Below are positions 12,880 through 25,939 of a DNA stretch of 64,000 nt, in pieces; within the stretch, counting starts at the first letter, position 1; the number at the start of each line of letters is the position of its first letter. The notes below the pieces were generated by a model. It ran no database searches and was not told where the DNA came from. It was given only the letters and a program-made list of their open reading frames with translations. Position numbers and translations under genes: made by a program. This DNA is from Marsupella aquatica (lineage: Eukaryota > Marchantiophyta), in assembly GCA_973895155.1 (NCBI GenBank), contig OZ316897.1, forward strand, positions 9,114,001 through 9,178,000, given 5' to 3'.

Positions 12880-13322
12880 TTGAGATTAAGCAAGAATGGC
12901 ATCTACAGGGTACAATTTTGGGCTCCTTGCTCAATAAATTAACAACTGTTCAGTTTTCACTTCACTTAGTACGTGTACAGCCTAAACTTGGACGAGAGTT
13001 TAGATTCCCCAACAAATATAAGAAATAATTAGAAGTATTTGTGAGAGTTGCTGGAATTGAAAATGAGTTTACTAAGCAAATGGAGATAAGATTTTGTGAT
13101 ATAATTAACGTCGGAAACAGATTGCATATTTTTGAGTCTGGCAGAGCTCGATCAGAAAATTTTCTTGTGTTTGTAGCTTGCGCAGTTGAAATCCAGATCT
13201 AGAGAGATCTTTGTGTAGACAAATATTTGCGCTTAAGCATGCTCAGTTGTCAAAAACTAATTTCGGATTTTAGCAAAGAGTTGGAGCAGAGAGAATGAGG
13301 ATGACAAAGGAGAATGCAGATA
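12880..13322 (+). repeat. Exon-like repeat R3, copy 3 (one stop in the core)
   Basis: Closely similar to copy 1: agaagtatttgtgagagttg and gctggaattgaaaatgag are identical. An in-frame TAA precedes LEVFVRVAGIENE. It shares a downstream tail with copy 2 (caaagagttggagcaga, aaggagaatg). Confidence 0.5.
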
Positions 13323-16300
13323 ATGTAACATGTTGTGATCACATTTGATGATGCCCATGTTTGGATAACTTCATCTGTGCTCTAGTGTTCCCTAGAGCAC
13401 TACACTGATCTTTGATGCTAATAAAACACCTCATGAAATTTGTAAAGTTGTGGATGCAATTGTCTTTTATTTGACAAGGGCATGCTGACATTCTTCTCTG
13501 TTCGGCTGTGTGTCGCCTTTTTCTTGCACTTGCGAGAAAAATGAGCAAATTACAAATCTTGAAATGATAGGAATTGAAATTTTTCGGTTATGTGAAGGGT
13601 GTTTCTAGTTTTTTGGGCATTGTGAGTATTTCATTAGGTACAAATATTTAATGTCAATAATGTTTAGCATCCCCATCTAAAACAAGGAGAGTTTCTCTGA
13701 GCATGGAATAACAAGCGTTTACAAGGCAATGTTGATCGAGTATCCAAAGTGGGTTTGAAATTAAACTTTCAGAGAATTGTTTTTCGAACTAACTATGCAC
13801 CACTCAGAAACCACGAGTCTAAGGTGAGAAGCTGGTCAAAGGAAAAGGAGGAAACGCGATCCAAATTGCCATGGAGAGAGTACATTGCCGGCCTGATTTA
13901 CTGTGATGCAATTTCCATCCAAGATAATCATACCATCAAAGCCAGTAGCTTTAGCTTCTCACAGGTGGATGCAGAGGATAGCAATGGACTGTTGGGAGAC
14001 ATCTGCATACAACTTTGAAGCCTCTTGGCTCTGATCACTCTGCCAATCCCCAAACTGAATCCTCTCTTTTCCCTTTCCAAACACTAGAAGTTAAAAATAA
14101 TAATAATAAGGAGAGCAGCGACAAGGCAAATGCAGTACACCAAATAGCAGACTAAGACACAGATAACTGCACCGCATCATCACAAATTTTTCTATTTACA
14201 TGAAAACCTTGGAAATTTTGAATGACTTGGACACCCTGTCTTCAATGCAGTGTGATTGAAGCCCTCGAATCAAGTTCCTTCTGTTGGTGTCACATGTTTC
14301 CATTTCATGAATTTAGATTACTAGATAGTTACAGATTGGTGGACCCTGATGTCAGCAAATGCAGGTGCATGGAGTGGTTGCCTGTCGACCAGATGTCACT
14401 AAGGTCATCCCAGCCTCAACTTTTCTTTTCTGTACATTACTCCTTGAATGTTTGATTGTAGACTGCCACGATTCATTGATTCTACTGGAAAAAGTGCATT
14501 TACTTCATGTAATTGATTCTAGGTGCTAGGTATCCACAACACGAAGGTTGTAGAGGTTTCTGGAAAAAGTGCATTTCCTTCATGTGATTGATTCTAAGTG
14601 CTGGGTATCCACAACACAAAGGTTGTAGAGGTTTCTTTCTATCACATGCATTCTTCACATGCTGAATTAGCGAAATATCGATTACTGGGCTGACAGGATG
14701 GGTGCTAGTCTCAAGGATCATCGGCTACTGTGGAGAGAACCTGCTGCTGCGCCGCATGTGTTGCAAGTCCTTCATGAAGACAGTTGTTTGGTAGCAATCG
14801 TACCTTGGTGTATGAGGAACAGTGTGAAGTGCAGCTTTGCCATCAGAAAGCTTTGGAGGTGTGTGACTTGAAATGTTATGGATAAATGCTTTCTCTAGAT
14901 GAATTTGTTTATCGCTCCCAACCTCCCAGTTTTGGAAAAAAGTCAGGAAGGGTTAAACAGTAGTGAAGATATCTTGAAGATATCACGATGTAATGGCTTG
15001 TAAACGCTTCAGTCTTCCGAAAAATAGACAACTCTTCGAGAGCCAAGACACACCAACCCAGATCAGAAGCCTGCAATCTTGCACAAGACCAGCTTCAGTT
15101 TTTGTGCATCTATGACTTGATCTCTAACTAGTACATGGCCTCTGCAAACTAAACTTGTAGATTGAACCCCGTTTTCATTCTCCAAAGAAAACGTTTCCAG
15201 ATTTTGGGAAGACATCGGACAATGAAGCAAATCGAGGTTGGAGTTTAGGGAGAGCCCAGACGCAACTTTTACACAATGAGGACCCTACTGTCATTCTCTG
15301 TTGCAACTCAATTTCTGGTACCATAAGCTGACCTTGACTGTTCTCGATTTTGAAGAGCCTCAAGCTCACGGCACACGCCTGTGCGTTGTAAAACTAGCAA
15401 AATGGGGAAAGTGTTTTTGCAAATATTTGTGTTGAGGGGTCGAAACGTAACAAGGTGACATCATTCTCTTCTGTCCTCCGGATTTAATAACGGGTCACTC
15501 TAAGGGGTACGTGCAGGTCGGGATGGCGCAGAGAAAAGCTCTGACAGAAGGAAGGATGGGAATGTCACGTGTGACGACTTCAATCTGCCTGCACCCTGTT
15601 AGGCAGGTTCGAGCTAGTGGCGCCGTCTGGCAAGAATGTTCGATCACCGGGTAGAAAAACTATGGTTTAACAGCCGTCGACCTTCACCAATTGCAAAGAA
15701 ATTTTAACCCGTGTCTCTGAATAAACCCAGAAACTGCAGCCGAAGTAAATGAAATTCAAATTGCCAGCCAGAATCACTATCTTTTCGTTGATGTCATAGC
15801 GGACGAATGATGCGCGGCCTCACTTCCGTGACTCAGCCTTCCTTGATCTGGTGCTGTTATATACCAGAGCTCGGTCCAGGCTGCTGCAGTAATTCCAAAT
15901 TGGCCTGCTCTGTGGCTATGTCGAAACCAAGATTTCCAAACCGTTCAGCTCATTCGAAGCTTTGAGGTGCGATGCAAATTATTCCCACGGATGTACGGGA
16001 GAAACCAGAACGTGTGACCTCCAGATGCTATGAGTTTCGTGAGAAGCGAAGCTCATCTGTCCAAAATGAAATTCAGATTCTTCAAACCCACGAGAAAGGA
16101 AGTTGGGCGTTGGAACAGGACAACTCCTGCCCAAATTTTCTCTGATTCTGCAAAAGGTTTGCACACATCCGCAACGTCTCGAAACTCATGCAACCAGTCG
16201 AGTATTCAAACAATGAAGCACTGATAATAACACAGAGTATCTTTAACCCGCAACACTGATCGATTATTCCTAGAAGTACTCTTCCCAACATTAAAATATT

Positions 16301-17388
16301 GATCCTTCTCGCCATTAGACTTGAGCACTCCCCATACGCACAACAAAACAGAAGACGACAATTTGACTTTAAAAGAAAACCTTTTGTTCCTTGTCTTGCA
16401 GAGTAGAACATAATTTAAACCCGGATAAAATCCAAGACAGCCATCATTATCGAAATATGATGAATCTAACTTCAGGACTGCTTGCCATAGTTGTCCAGAA
16501 AAGTTATTCCATATTCTCGTTATCTGAAATTACAGACAGGTGAGTGTTGCTATAGAGCCGAAATTCTGTTAAGCAATGCATTCCAAGACAAGGTTTTCTG
16601 ACCATATGACTATAGACTCTGCAAGATGTTTCTGCCAACAGACAACTGGACTTCATCAGCTTTCGATAATATCTGACAATGAGGCATACCTGACTGCCAT
16701 GGTGATGGCATATTCATTAGTTTTCACCTTTGAGAAATGATTTCATCCGTTTGCAAATAGTTCTCCAAAGTGCGAGAGCCCCATTGCTACCCTTGCATCG
16801 TCTAGTGGTTCACTCCAAAAAATGTACCATCTGTCGTCCCCACGACCAACGGAATTCTTTCTCGACGAAGAGCATCTAATATTGTTAACCAACCAAACCA
16901 GCTGAGCCAAACTCACGGGGAGCCCCTGCTGACTCTGGATACTTTACTCACTCGTTTGAGGTATTTCTCACGGCTTCAATCACAAATCACCACTTGCTGA
17001 ATTCTACACAGGGTCCGAATAAATGAAACTCCCCATAGAATCCGACGAACCTTCCCGAACGAGACCTACATCCAAAGAAAATGAAAGGCATCCATGGATC
17101 AGAAAATGGAGCATCAGTACTGGAATCTTGATAATTAATTACACAGGTTGTTCCCTACAATATATGAGTCTTACTTACTGAGATCTCTGAGTCTAACTCT
17201 GTATGAAGAATTGATGTCACCAGAGGGAGACTTTCTTTTAGATTGAACGGATCTGGACATTAGAGATCTGTACCTTGCAGAACCTCATATCCGTAACACA
17301 CTGTTGACTCTAAAAAAGACAAGTGTGTTATTTGGATCGAAGCTGGTTAGTCTTACCCAATGGAGTCCAGCTAAAAACCTTCATATTA
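13323..17388. other. Gene-free stretch downstream of the RNase J gene
   Basis: No gene recognised. Frames of 60-133 codons occur (13749-14018 and 17449-17850 plus; 16082-16411 minus) without domain signals. A 75-bp tandem duplication lies at 14486-14635. The segment nearest 17.8 kb may include the RNase J 3' UTR, whose poly(A) site I cannot place. Confidence 0.45.
14486..14635. repeat. 75-bp tandem duplication
   Basis: Units 14486-14560 and 14561-14635, each tggaaaaagtgcattt then tatccacaacac and ggttgtagaggtttct, with a few substitutions. Confidence 0.9.
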
Positions 17389-17426
17389 GCGAGGATGCGT
17401 CACACAAGGGTGTGACGCATCCTCGC
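17389..17426. other. Perfect 17-bp-stem hairpin
   Basis: gcgaggatgcgtcacac, a 4-nt aagg loop, then the exact reverse complement. It lies about 440 bp past the RNase J stop codon. On the transcribed strand it would be a very stable stem-loop if the 3' UTR reaches this far. It could equally be a relic of a fold-back element. Confidence 0.85.
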
Positions 17427-17867
17427 ACATGAGAAAATTCTTGGAAATTTGATGCTCCACGCAAAGCTCCTCATGTGGCAGCTAGCTCGGGCTCTGGGCT
17501 ATCTGGACTATTTTCAGCAATCTTCTGTTCTATTTGTAACGCTTCTGCCTCTTGCATGGCCTGGAAGTACACCCATTCCTTTTCAGGCACCAGCCCTGTT
17601 TTTATATCTTCGCAAATATTCTGCAAGTAGCCCCAACATCTTCAAGGTGAGCAAGACTACAATAATCAAGATTCAAAGAGCATTAGAGGATCTTCAAGGC
17701 AGAAAAACAACTACGCAAAGCTTTTACTCGACGAAAAATGAACACGAAACAACAAGTCAACCCTTCCGACCAAGCGAAAGGGACCAAACTAACTATCAAT
17801 ATGCAACGATAAACTTGGGATTACAGATCAGATGCGGAAATAAAGGGTAGAATAAGTCACAAGCGCA

Positions 17868-20800
17868 TTAGTGTCCTGCGTAATGCACCTTATGCTTTTT
17901 TACTAAGGAGCTCCACATGGAACAACATTGCTCAGGAGTGCGCTCGTATCCAGCGTCTGCAAGGGCAAGAGCAACGCTCTTCCATAATGACTTCTTGGTC
18001 GGACCATTTCGAGCTCCAGCTTCATAAGTGCCTCGAACTTTTATTAGATGTTTTATTTCGCTCTTCTTCCACTTACGGACCTTCCTGACAGGGACTTCCA
18101 TGGCTTCCGGGTTATCAGGTGCCACAGGAGGAGACTCATCCGATGTTGAAGACATTTTATGGAGATCAGGTTCTGCCTCTAGTGATGAAGATGCATGGGG
18201 CTCAGGCACTTCTACCAATGGTACGGCTGATGACAGGGGAACAACTTCCCAATCTGCTATAGACGATGAAGAACCTTCGGGCACAGGTTCTATTGATATG
18301 GATGTTTCTACCACAGGTTCTAATGATATTGGTGTTTCTACCACATTTTCCCTTTGATCCAGAGGCAACGTAGTTTTCGAAGTAGCGGTCGATCCATTGT
18401 CCATGACTCGTACTGCATACAACGAAAATTCCGGCGGTTAATAGCAAAGTTCAGGGAGCTAACTCTAATTGCTCCATTACTACGATTTTGTAACAGGGAG
18501 TTCCGAGACAATGCGTTTCTAAAATGGTTACTAATTGGACATCCTAGACCTCATCAATCTGGAAGAAAGCAAGGAAACACAACAACAGGGCTGACGCTGT
18601 CCGACGCTTAGCAAAGAAAAATGCACCAACCATTTTTAACACTTCTCGGATCTTTTGAGGATGTCACCACTTTGTTGATACTCTTAACTTCACCCCACTT
18701 GTTGGTCGTTGAAGGAAATGACTTCACAGAAACACCATTTTCTTCAGAGGATCGTTGGTAAGCGTTGGTTGCAGGCGACAACGAGCCCTCTGTGGCAATT
18801 ACAATCACCTCTGGCCTCCTGTTGATATACTTTTGAGTTGCCTTTCTCAAAGCTGTAGCAATCTTCCGCTCAATCTGTGGAAGGGTCGAGCCTCGCCAGC
18901 TGGTGGCAAGAGCTCCTTCAGCTGCTTTCCGCAAGTGATCCAGCAGCTTGCCTCCATCTATCCACATGCACCGGGTGGTAATGCGAATCTTACCACGTAA
19001 TCCAATTTCACCTTCGTCAGCTTCATCTTGCTGTTCTGTTTTATTAACAGCTCCAGCCGGGGCTTCCTCAGGACCATCTCTCAGAACTTCCACACTGTCA
19101 CCCACAATGACATACTATATTAGCATCCACTAAATTCCAACGTGCCCCACAAATTCCTCCCAATAACAATCCACTTGTAACATCTATTGTACACCGCCCG
19201 GCAGTCATAGCCTCCCTTGAGATATGAGAGGGTAACCACTGATTGACATCACACCAAACCCTGAAACGGAGAGGTCACACGGACGACCAACTCTTACTGA
19301 AAAATGGTGATGGCCGATAACATAGCAACCTGCATAAAGATTGTAAAACCGGCAAAGACAATGTTGGATATATACCTCGCCACAATCATGCCTTCCAGAG
19401 CTATTTGCATGCGTTCGTGCAAACAGAGTTCTGTGGCTGTTCCGAATGCCCTATCCCCGTCATTGTACATTAGCTGCGGTGTAAAACGAAAGTTAGAAAC
19501 TGTACTCATCAAACGAAAAAAATAGTTTAGCGAAAACGCTGCATGCATCAACGCTCTTCAGGCCTAATCAAGACGTCAGCAAATTTGACCGCAAACTAGA
19601 AATGAATTGAGAGACAAACCGATGAGACCTGTACATCAGCCTTAACGTGGAAGATGACTAAGATCCACAAATAGTAGGCAGGCAACAAAACAAGACTCGT
19701 GAGACATAAGTGAACAGACCTTGAAGTTCTCTTTTCCGAGAGAGGAAAAGCCACTGGACAAAACTCGTCCGTTTCTAAGTGGAGACACACCCAACATCTC
19801 TCCATTCTTTATGACCTGTCATGAGATATGCAACAAATGAAAACCCATTCTGGAATCGCGATCCATGCTGAAGAAATGAAGGAGGGGTAAAATCTTACTG
19901 CAGTGTGCCGAATGCCACTAGCTTTGCCAAGCAACTCATGCTCCTTCAGAAAAGAGAACTCCCCGTGAACAGGTAGGAAATGTTGTGGTTTCACTAATCT
20001 CAGCACCTCCTCCTGCACGAGAGCATTGTCAGTTGTGGTCATCGTTCGCATTTGGGTCTAAATATTTGTCACTTCCGGTCCCTCACACTATAACATTAAA
20101 TAATTTACTGTTCAAAAACATCAAACTCTGATACATGAGGTAAATTCGTTCGGAACCAAATGCGAACTGTAAGCCAAGTAGGAAATGTCCACTCATGAAC
20201 TCGTACCAGTTCATCACGATATGCGTGACCAGAAGTGTGCAGGTTTTCACCCCTTCCCTGAATAATGGTAGGCCCAAGCTCAGCAATGCGATTCATCATG
20301 CGAACCACCCTTGTCTCATTCCCTGGAATCATCTGAAAGGGAGAGGTAGTAATTGTTATTCCTACAGCATGAATACGTGTAGAGGTGGTCCTTGCTGATT
20401 CACACGGGATTCCACGTGCCCCATGTTACTCGGGTTAGAGCATAAGCTTGTAATGCTTTCGGTTACTGGACTCTCACCATCTAGGGTGCAGGAGAACAGC
20501 CCCGTCACTGTCCCTACATTAACCTGAGCTGATTCGAGAACAGGTGGTCGTGCTAGTATGTTGGTATTGAAATAGAAATCTCTCTCAAACTCTAAGAAGG
20601 AGCTGAAGGATGTCAGAATATTACCTTTGCGGAATATAGAACTAAATCCTCTTTGTTCAGTTTAAGTGCCCGGCTCGTACCAAATGAAGCCAAATTCAAA
20701 GCCGCCCGAGGTTCAGCCTGAAGGAACCCACGCAAAAGATAAAAGTCACAAATCAGACATTAGTCCTTGATATAAAAGTTGGACACATGATTCTAGCACT

Positions 20801-23800
20801 CTTGCATCGAACATGAACCTGTCTTACCTAACACTTCATGATTGGAAGCTTTCCTCTCTGTCTCTGATCCTACATCGCTATCATGGCGTTTGATCCACTA
20901 TTATGTGGTTACTAAGTTTTCGCAACACAGTATGCTATCCTTGGTTCAAACGCATCATGATTCCTACGCAAAAATCTAACATACTCCACTGGTGAGTTCT
21001 CTGTACCTATTGTGAAGTAACTGTTTTCGATTTTGCCCCGTGCACTACAGCTCAAACATGTCATGTTTACTAGGCCACCCAGAATATTGATTCGGTCAAT
21101 AAAGCCAAATTATACGATAACATTGCTTTGGATACAGACCTGTGAACCAGTGGTGACAATTAACAAGTCTCTCGGTGAGTACGATCCCATGTCTTCTGCT
21201 TTCACCTGGAAAATAAAAATGTAAGAATAGTAGAGCAATGATAACGGGAAAGTCACAAATCTGTAGTTGGTGATACATTTCACTTCTAATCTAAAACCCA
21301 ATTCAGAAAAAATTGGTACACCTACACATGATATATGCTTCGGCAGAAAGTGAAATTTGCCTCAGCAAGGTCGAGTGCTATTCTTGAACGAGCACAGAGT
21401 TTTCTGTGTCCAGAAGTGATATGAAAGATAGGAATGTAATCCATACCAGCATGGAGGGGTCAAACGGTGCTTGCCCATCCCTCCAAGCGGCTTCCAGATA
21501 TGTTTTGAGTGATATTCCAATGAAGACCTGATTGAAGTTAAAAAAGTCGATAGTTTAGTAAGCTGTGCTCCTATAGCCATTACAGAATTAATGTTCTCTG
21601 TAACAAAGTGAAGCACAGCAGTGGGGTTGGGTGCATTTGTCATTAAAGCTGGCCGGAAACGCATGAAAAATATCTACACTGGAAATCTCAATGGGCATCA
21701 GCGCTGTCTCTACCACGTGGTATTATGTAAAGCCAGACATAAACTACATCACAATGCAACTGATTGCAAGATCTTTAGTGAGCATTGAGCAACTATACCA
21801 GCTTCCGCCCAGTGGCCTCTGCAGCCGCCTTGACACTGCCCAGACGATGCACATTTGAAGCAAATTGGGTTGTGATAACTCGTCCCTTCGCAGAAGCAAT
21901 GCGCCTCATCAACGCCTTTGCCACATCCGCTTCGCTTGTGGTCCTTCCAGGGGACAGAATATTTGTTGAATCACTCATCATCTGTGTTTTTAAAATACAC
22001 AACCAGCTAAGATATGTTACACAACATTACTCTTGCACTTGTCCAAACCTGGCATTCTGGACCGCGTTTCATTTCAGATCTTTGTACTACGTAGTTTTGT
22101 AGATCGACGATAATCCCGATGACAAGTCCCCGTCTGATCAGTTCCTTTGACACTCCAAACAAGGTTTTCTGAAGAAGACATCACCAAAGATTTCGAATGA
22201 AACGAATGAAACGCTACAACTATAACTACAAAAAATAAGCCACTTATGCAACAGTGTTTGAGAACTCCGACGCAAATCTGCTCACCAGTGTCACACCCTC
22301 CTTTGAAAGTTGCTCGAGAGTAGTCCTATCAAAAATATTTCCATCAACAGGAGATTCATCGATCTGTGCATAACAATTGCAAAAGACATAAAATGTTAGC
22401 ATTTGTTCTGTAGCATAGACAGCCCTCCTCAAGGAACAGTAAAAGCAGAACAAGCGGAGTGAACTGAGTGAGCTAAATTCAACGAGAATATTATTTACAG
22501 AATGTGTGGTGCACCACGCATAACACATTGACATCTCTTGTCACGGTTCAGTTCTGCATACCTTCCAGTCACCTGTGTGGAAAATGGTACCGTCTTGACA
22601 ACGTAGCACTAAACCACAGCAATCGGGAATAGAATGGGTGACTCGAACAGGTTCAATTTCAAATGGCCCAGCTGTAAAACGCCGACGCATTTCAAATGTT
22701 CGACATCGCCCTTCAGCAGGAATATTATACTCCTTTAAACGTGCTTTTATGAGCTGGAAAACGTAAAATAGTAAGCGCTTCGTCGGGACAGGAGAAGATT
22801 TGATTTAGAGTTATTTGATAAAGTAGGGAACTACCATACCCACTGCCATGCCCTTCCGCTAGTCCCCGCTATCCTCCATTCATTTGCCGTCCCCAGCTTG
22901 CCATCCCTAATTCATCGCACTTACGTACGATTCTCCTATTTCATCGCTAGATAGAGCGCATTCAAAGATAGCAATGAGCGACAACCTATCAGCCACAGAT
23001 TTCTACGCGACTCTAATACTCGTCAGACAAACTATTTTCCGATAATGAAGAAGACTACACTCAATGAGCAGTTGTTGTTGAGACAGGTACGAACTCTTTC
23101 CCAGGAATGGTCATAGCTGGCAAACAGGGTGGGAAAATAGTACCTGCATCGTGAACCCTGTCGCATATATGGGTGTCCTCGGATCTAAGGCGGGTATTAC
23201 CTACGACAAGAAGAGGATGATTAAGTCAAAAGCACCACAGAAGAGTAAGGACGGTACTAGGGGAAAAGACAGTTGTGGTAATACAAGATTCAAGGCGGGT
23301 GCCAAATGTTAATCGCACATTGAAAAGACTGCCAGTGCAGCAAATTCCCTAAACCCCTAAACCCCTAAATTTCTCCCACACTAAGAAAAGTTACATAAGG
23401 GCTTCTCGTGTCTTTCCTTTAATTGCTCCTACCTCTCCACTATCTATTGCAGATTTCAGAACCCGAGTATCGAGTAGAAAGCCGCAGATGAGATGTCAAC
23501 AGAGAATCCATATGACAAACACAAAGAGGCATACCCAAGGGAGAGCACCGATGTGATCCTCGTGCCCATGAGTTATGATCAAAGCTTCAATTTTATCTTT
23601 CCAACGGCGAATAAATGACGTGTCAGGTAGCACCTTTTGGATCCCGAGTTCATCAAAACTGTCAAAAATCCACCCAGCGAGTAATTTGTACGGGTCAGAA
23701 TTTACAACTTCACGTCCTTTGACATAATAGAATCCAAAGAAAACTCTAATGTCCTTGTCCCAATCAGTAGCACAGAGCATGTCAACCACAACAGAATCAA

Positions 23801-24384
23801 ATCTCCTGCAACTAGACTAAAAAAAAGGGTTAGATTCGAATCTAACTAGCTCTGGGAGAAATGAGTTATATGTGCAATCATGAGCACAGAGTATACCAAC
23901 CGTAACGGAATGAGATCCTCTCCAACTAGACTAGAAAGGAGGTGATTTTTGGAGTTGAATTAACTCACTCTGGGAACATGAGCCCGGCATCGATCATAAT
24001 GTAGCGGTCATAGTTGCCTACAAGCATGCAGTTCATGCCAATCTCTCCCAGGCCCCCAATCGGAAGGACACGCAAGGGAGGGCCCTCCGTCCCCTCATGA
24101 AACGAGGGCATCTTCCTCTGAACAGCATCGTCCCTGCTACGATAAGCACCATCATTGGAACTGCCATTCATACGCCGCCTATTTCTATTATGTTTGCTAT
24201 TACCAGCCTGCGCTCTCACGCCCTTCACCACCACCACCCGTCCAGCAGCAGTACCAGCTCCTCTCTCCAAAAGCCTCCTCCCACCATCCCACATTGGCAA
24301 CCGCCATCCCAAGTTCACGGTCGGAGAAGCACTGTAGGGCGCACGTTGGGACACAGACCCGCAGAGCGATGAAGAGCTCCTCAT
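17868..24384 (-). CDS. RNJ: Ribonuclease J, plastid type, with C-terminal Myb/SANT-like domain
   Basis: Metallo-beta-lactamase/beta-CASP ribonuclease for chloroplast RNA maturation and surveillance (family knowledge). Fifteen exons in phase: 24384-23969, 23658-23535, 23200-23144, 22753-22562, 22363-22286, 21981-21799, 21527-21447, 21205-21140, 20717-20625, 20332-20207, 20012-19899, 19815-19720, 19473-19376, 19094-18631, 18412-17868; about 910 aa, close to the Arabidopsis length I recall. The N-terminus (to about 70) is Ser/Arg-rich and acid-poor, like a transit peptide. Seen in order: [32 protein letters not shown] (169-180, metal site), [61 protein letters not shown] (about 462), [12 protein letters not shown], then [11 protein letters not shown]. 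The last 75 residues ([47 protein letters not shown]) form the plant-specific GT-1/SANT-like domain. The exon 14 donor is 18631 or 18643; both stay in frame. Confidence 0.95.
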
Positions 24385-24836
24385 CGGAACAGAACGGTAC
24401 CAATCTACGACTACAGTTACCTGAGCACGGAGCTCTGAAATTCACAAAAAGGAATTTCGGGACCCTGCGCTCTTCGTCTGAGGCAAGGAGACGCGAAGCG
24501 AGAGCTGGAATTTCCGCTGCGGTAGTGGCCTACGATTGTAGAAATGGAGGAAGTAGAGCTCTGCAGAGGAGAGACCGCAACAGAGCGAGATAGAGAGCGA
24601 GATGCAATTCACAAAAAGGAGATTCGAGACTCTGCGCTCATCAGAGATTGCAAAACTGGAGGAGGAAGCCCTGGAGCACGAGCTTCGAAATGCGGAGGAG
24701 GCTGCCTGCATCAGGATCTCACTCGCGTCGGCAGAGGAGACACAGAGAGAGAGACACAGAGAGAGAGAGGAGAGCGGGAGAGAGATGAGAGCTTGTTTGG
24801 GTGGATGGCTGGCTTCAAACTCGGAAGGGCGACGTG
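24385..24836 (-). promoter_or_regulatory. Leader/promoter region of RNase J with a diverged 167-bp duplication
   Basis: Upstream of the RNase J start. The segment attcacaaaaaggaNttcg followed by ctgcgctc occurs at about 24440 and again 167 bp further at about 24607, so the probable 5' UTR holds a diverged tandem duplication. The outer copy is followed by a GA-dinucleotide-rich tract (24750-24790, CT-rich on the transcribed strand). Overlapping plus-strand frames here are not regarded as genes. Confidence 0.4.
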
Positions 24837-25036
24837 GTGTGTTTCGTTATCCTTTCTGCTCTTGTGTTTGTTCTCTAGCGTACAGTTACCATGGTAATAA
24901 TTTTTATTGTTTTCATTTCATTATATAGTAACGTACGTGTGTTTCGTTATCCTTTCTGCCCTTGTGTTTGTTCTCTAGTGTACAGTTACCATGGTAATAA
25001 TTTTTATTGTTTTCATTTCATTATATAGTAACGTAC
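24837..25036. repeat. 100-bp near-exact tandem duplication
   Basis: Units 24837-24936 and 24937-25036 (gtgtgtttcgttatcctttc ... ttatatagtaacgtac) differ at only about two positions. Related, shorter copies of the gtttgttctctagYgtaca part recur at about 25720 and 25850. Confidence 0.9.
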
Positions 25037-25120
25037 TGTTTATAAAGCAATTGTGAAACTAAAGCCTGGACCTCCACTTGGTCTATGAAGCTCGTGTTTT
25101 CTGGCCTGGACCTCCACTTT

Positions 25121-25675
25121 GTATAGGGTAATGGAGGTCTGGGCGCAGGGTTACTAGGGTGTAACCTTGCGTCCGGAATATGAAAAGAAGCTGACCAGCG
25201 GTAGTCGGAAAACTTTTTTGAATATTCCAAGAGCAGGTTACAGTCTATAACCCCAGCCCAGACCTGCACTAGCATACGTAAATCCTGTCAAGAGAAGAGG
25301 TTACCGGTGTGTAACCATTTCTACAGGGGCCTGCTATAGTCATAATCTGGTGTCCTGAAAAGTTGAGCCGGTAATCTCTTTCCGGACAGGAGTTATGTAC
25401 GCTAATGCAGGGCAGGGCTGGGGTTATAGGCTGTAACCTGCTCCCAAAATATTCAAAGAAGCTTCTCGGCTACCGCCGGTCAGTTTCTTTTCATATTCCG
25501 GACGCAGGGTTACAGCCTAGTAACCCTGCGCCCAGACCTGCATTACCCTATACGTAACTCTTGCCCGAAAAGAGGTTACCGGCTCTACTTTTTAGGGCAA
25601 TAGATTATGACTATAGCAGGTCCCTGTAGAAATGGTTATACACCGATAACCTCTTCTCCTGACAGGATTTACGTC
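25121..25675. repeat. A-B-A'-B' inverted array (R1 repeat family)
   Basis: Block A (25121-25280; ggtctgggcgcagggttact to ccagcccagacctgc) and block B (25275-25402; aatcctgtcaagagaagagg to ggacaggagttatgtacg) are followed by the reverse complement of A (25398-25555) and then of B (25550-25675). Within A the ends are themselves inverted (ggtctgggc / gcccagacc), as in a foldback or TIR element. The array interrupts R2-type sequence (cctggacctccacttt on the left, gtctatgaagc on the right). No coding frame. Confidence 0.8.
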
Positions 25676-25939
25676 TATGAAGCTTGTGTTCTCTGGCCTG
25701 GACCTCCACTTTGTCTATGAAGCGTTTGTTCTCTAGTGTACATGGTAACTTTTATTGTAACTTTTCAATTCATTATATAGGTAACGTCCTGTTTACAAAG
25801 CAAATTTGAAACTAAAGCCTGGACCTCCACTTCGTCTATGAAGTGTTTGTTCTCTAGTGTACAGTTACTATGGTAAGTTTTATTGTTCTCATTTTATTAT
25901 ATAGTAACACCCTCTTTACAAAGCAATTTTGAAACTAAA

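Noticed and set aside
17868-24384. RNase J as a recent transfer from bacteria or plastid DNA
   Set aside because: Fourteen introns, a transit-peptide-like N-terminus and a plant-specific SANT-like C-terminus show a long-established nuclear gene.
24544-24928. Plus-strand frames of 108 and 117 codons rich in Arg and Glu
   Set aside because: They translate GA dinucleotide repeats opposite the RNase J leader; low complexity.
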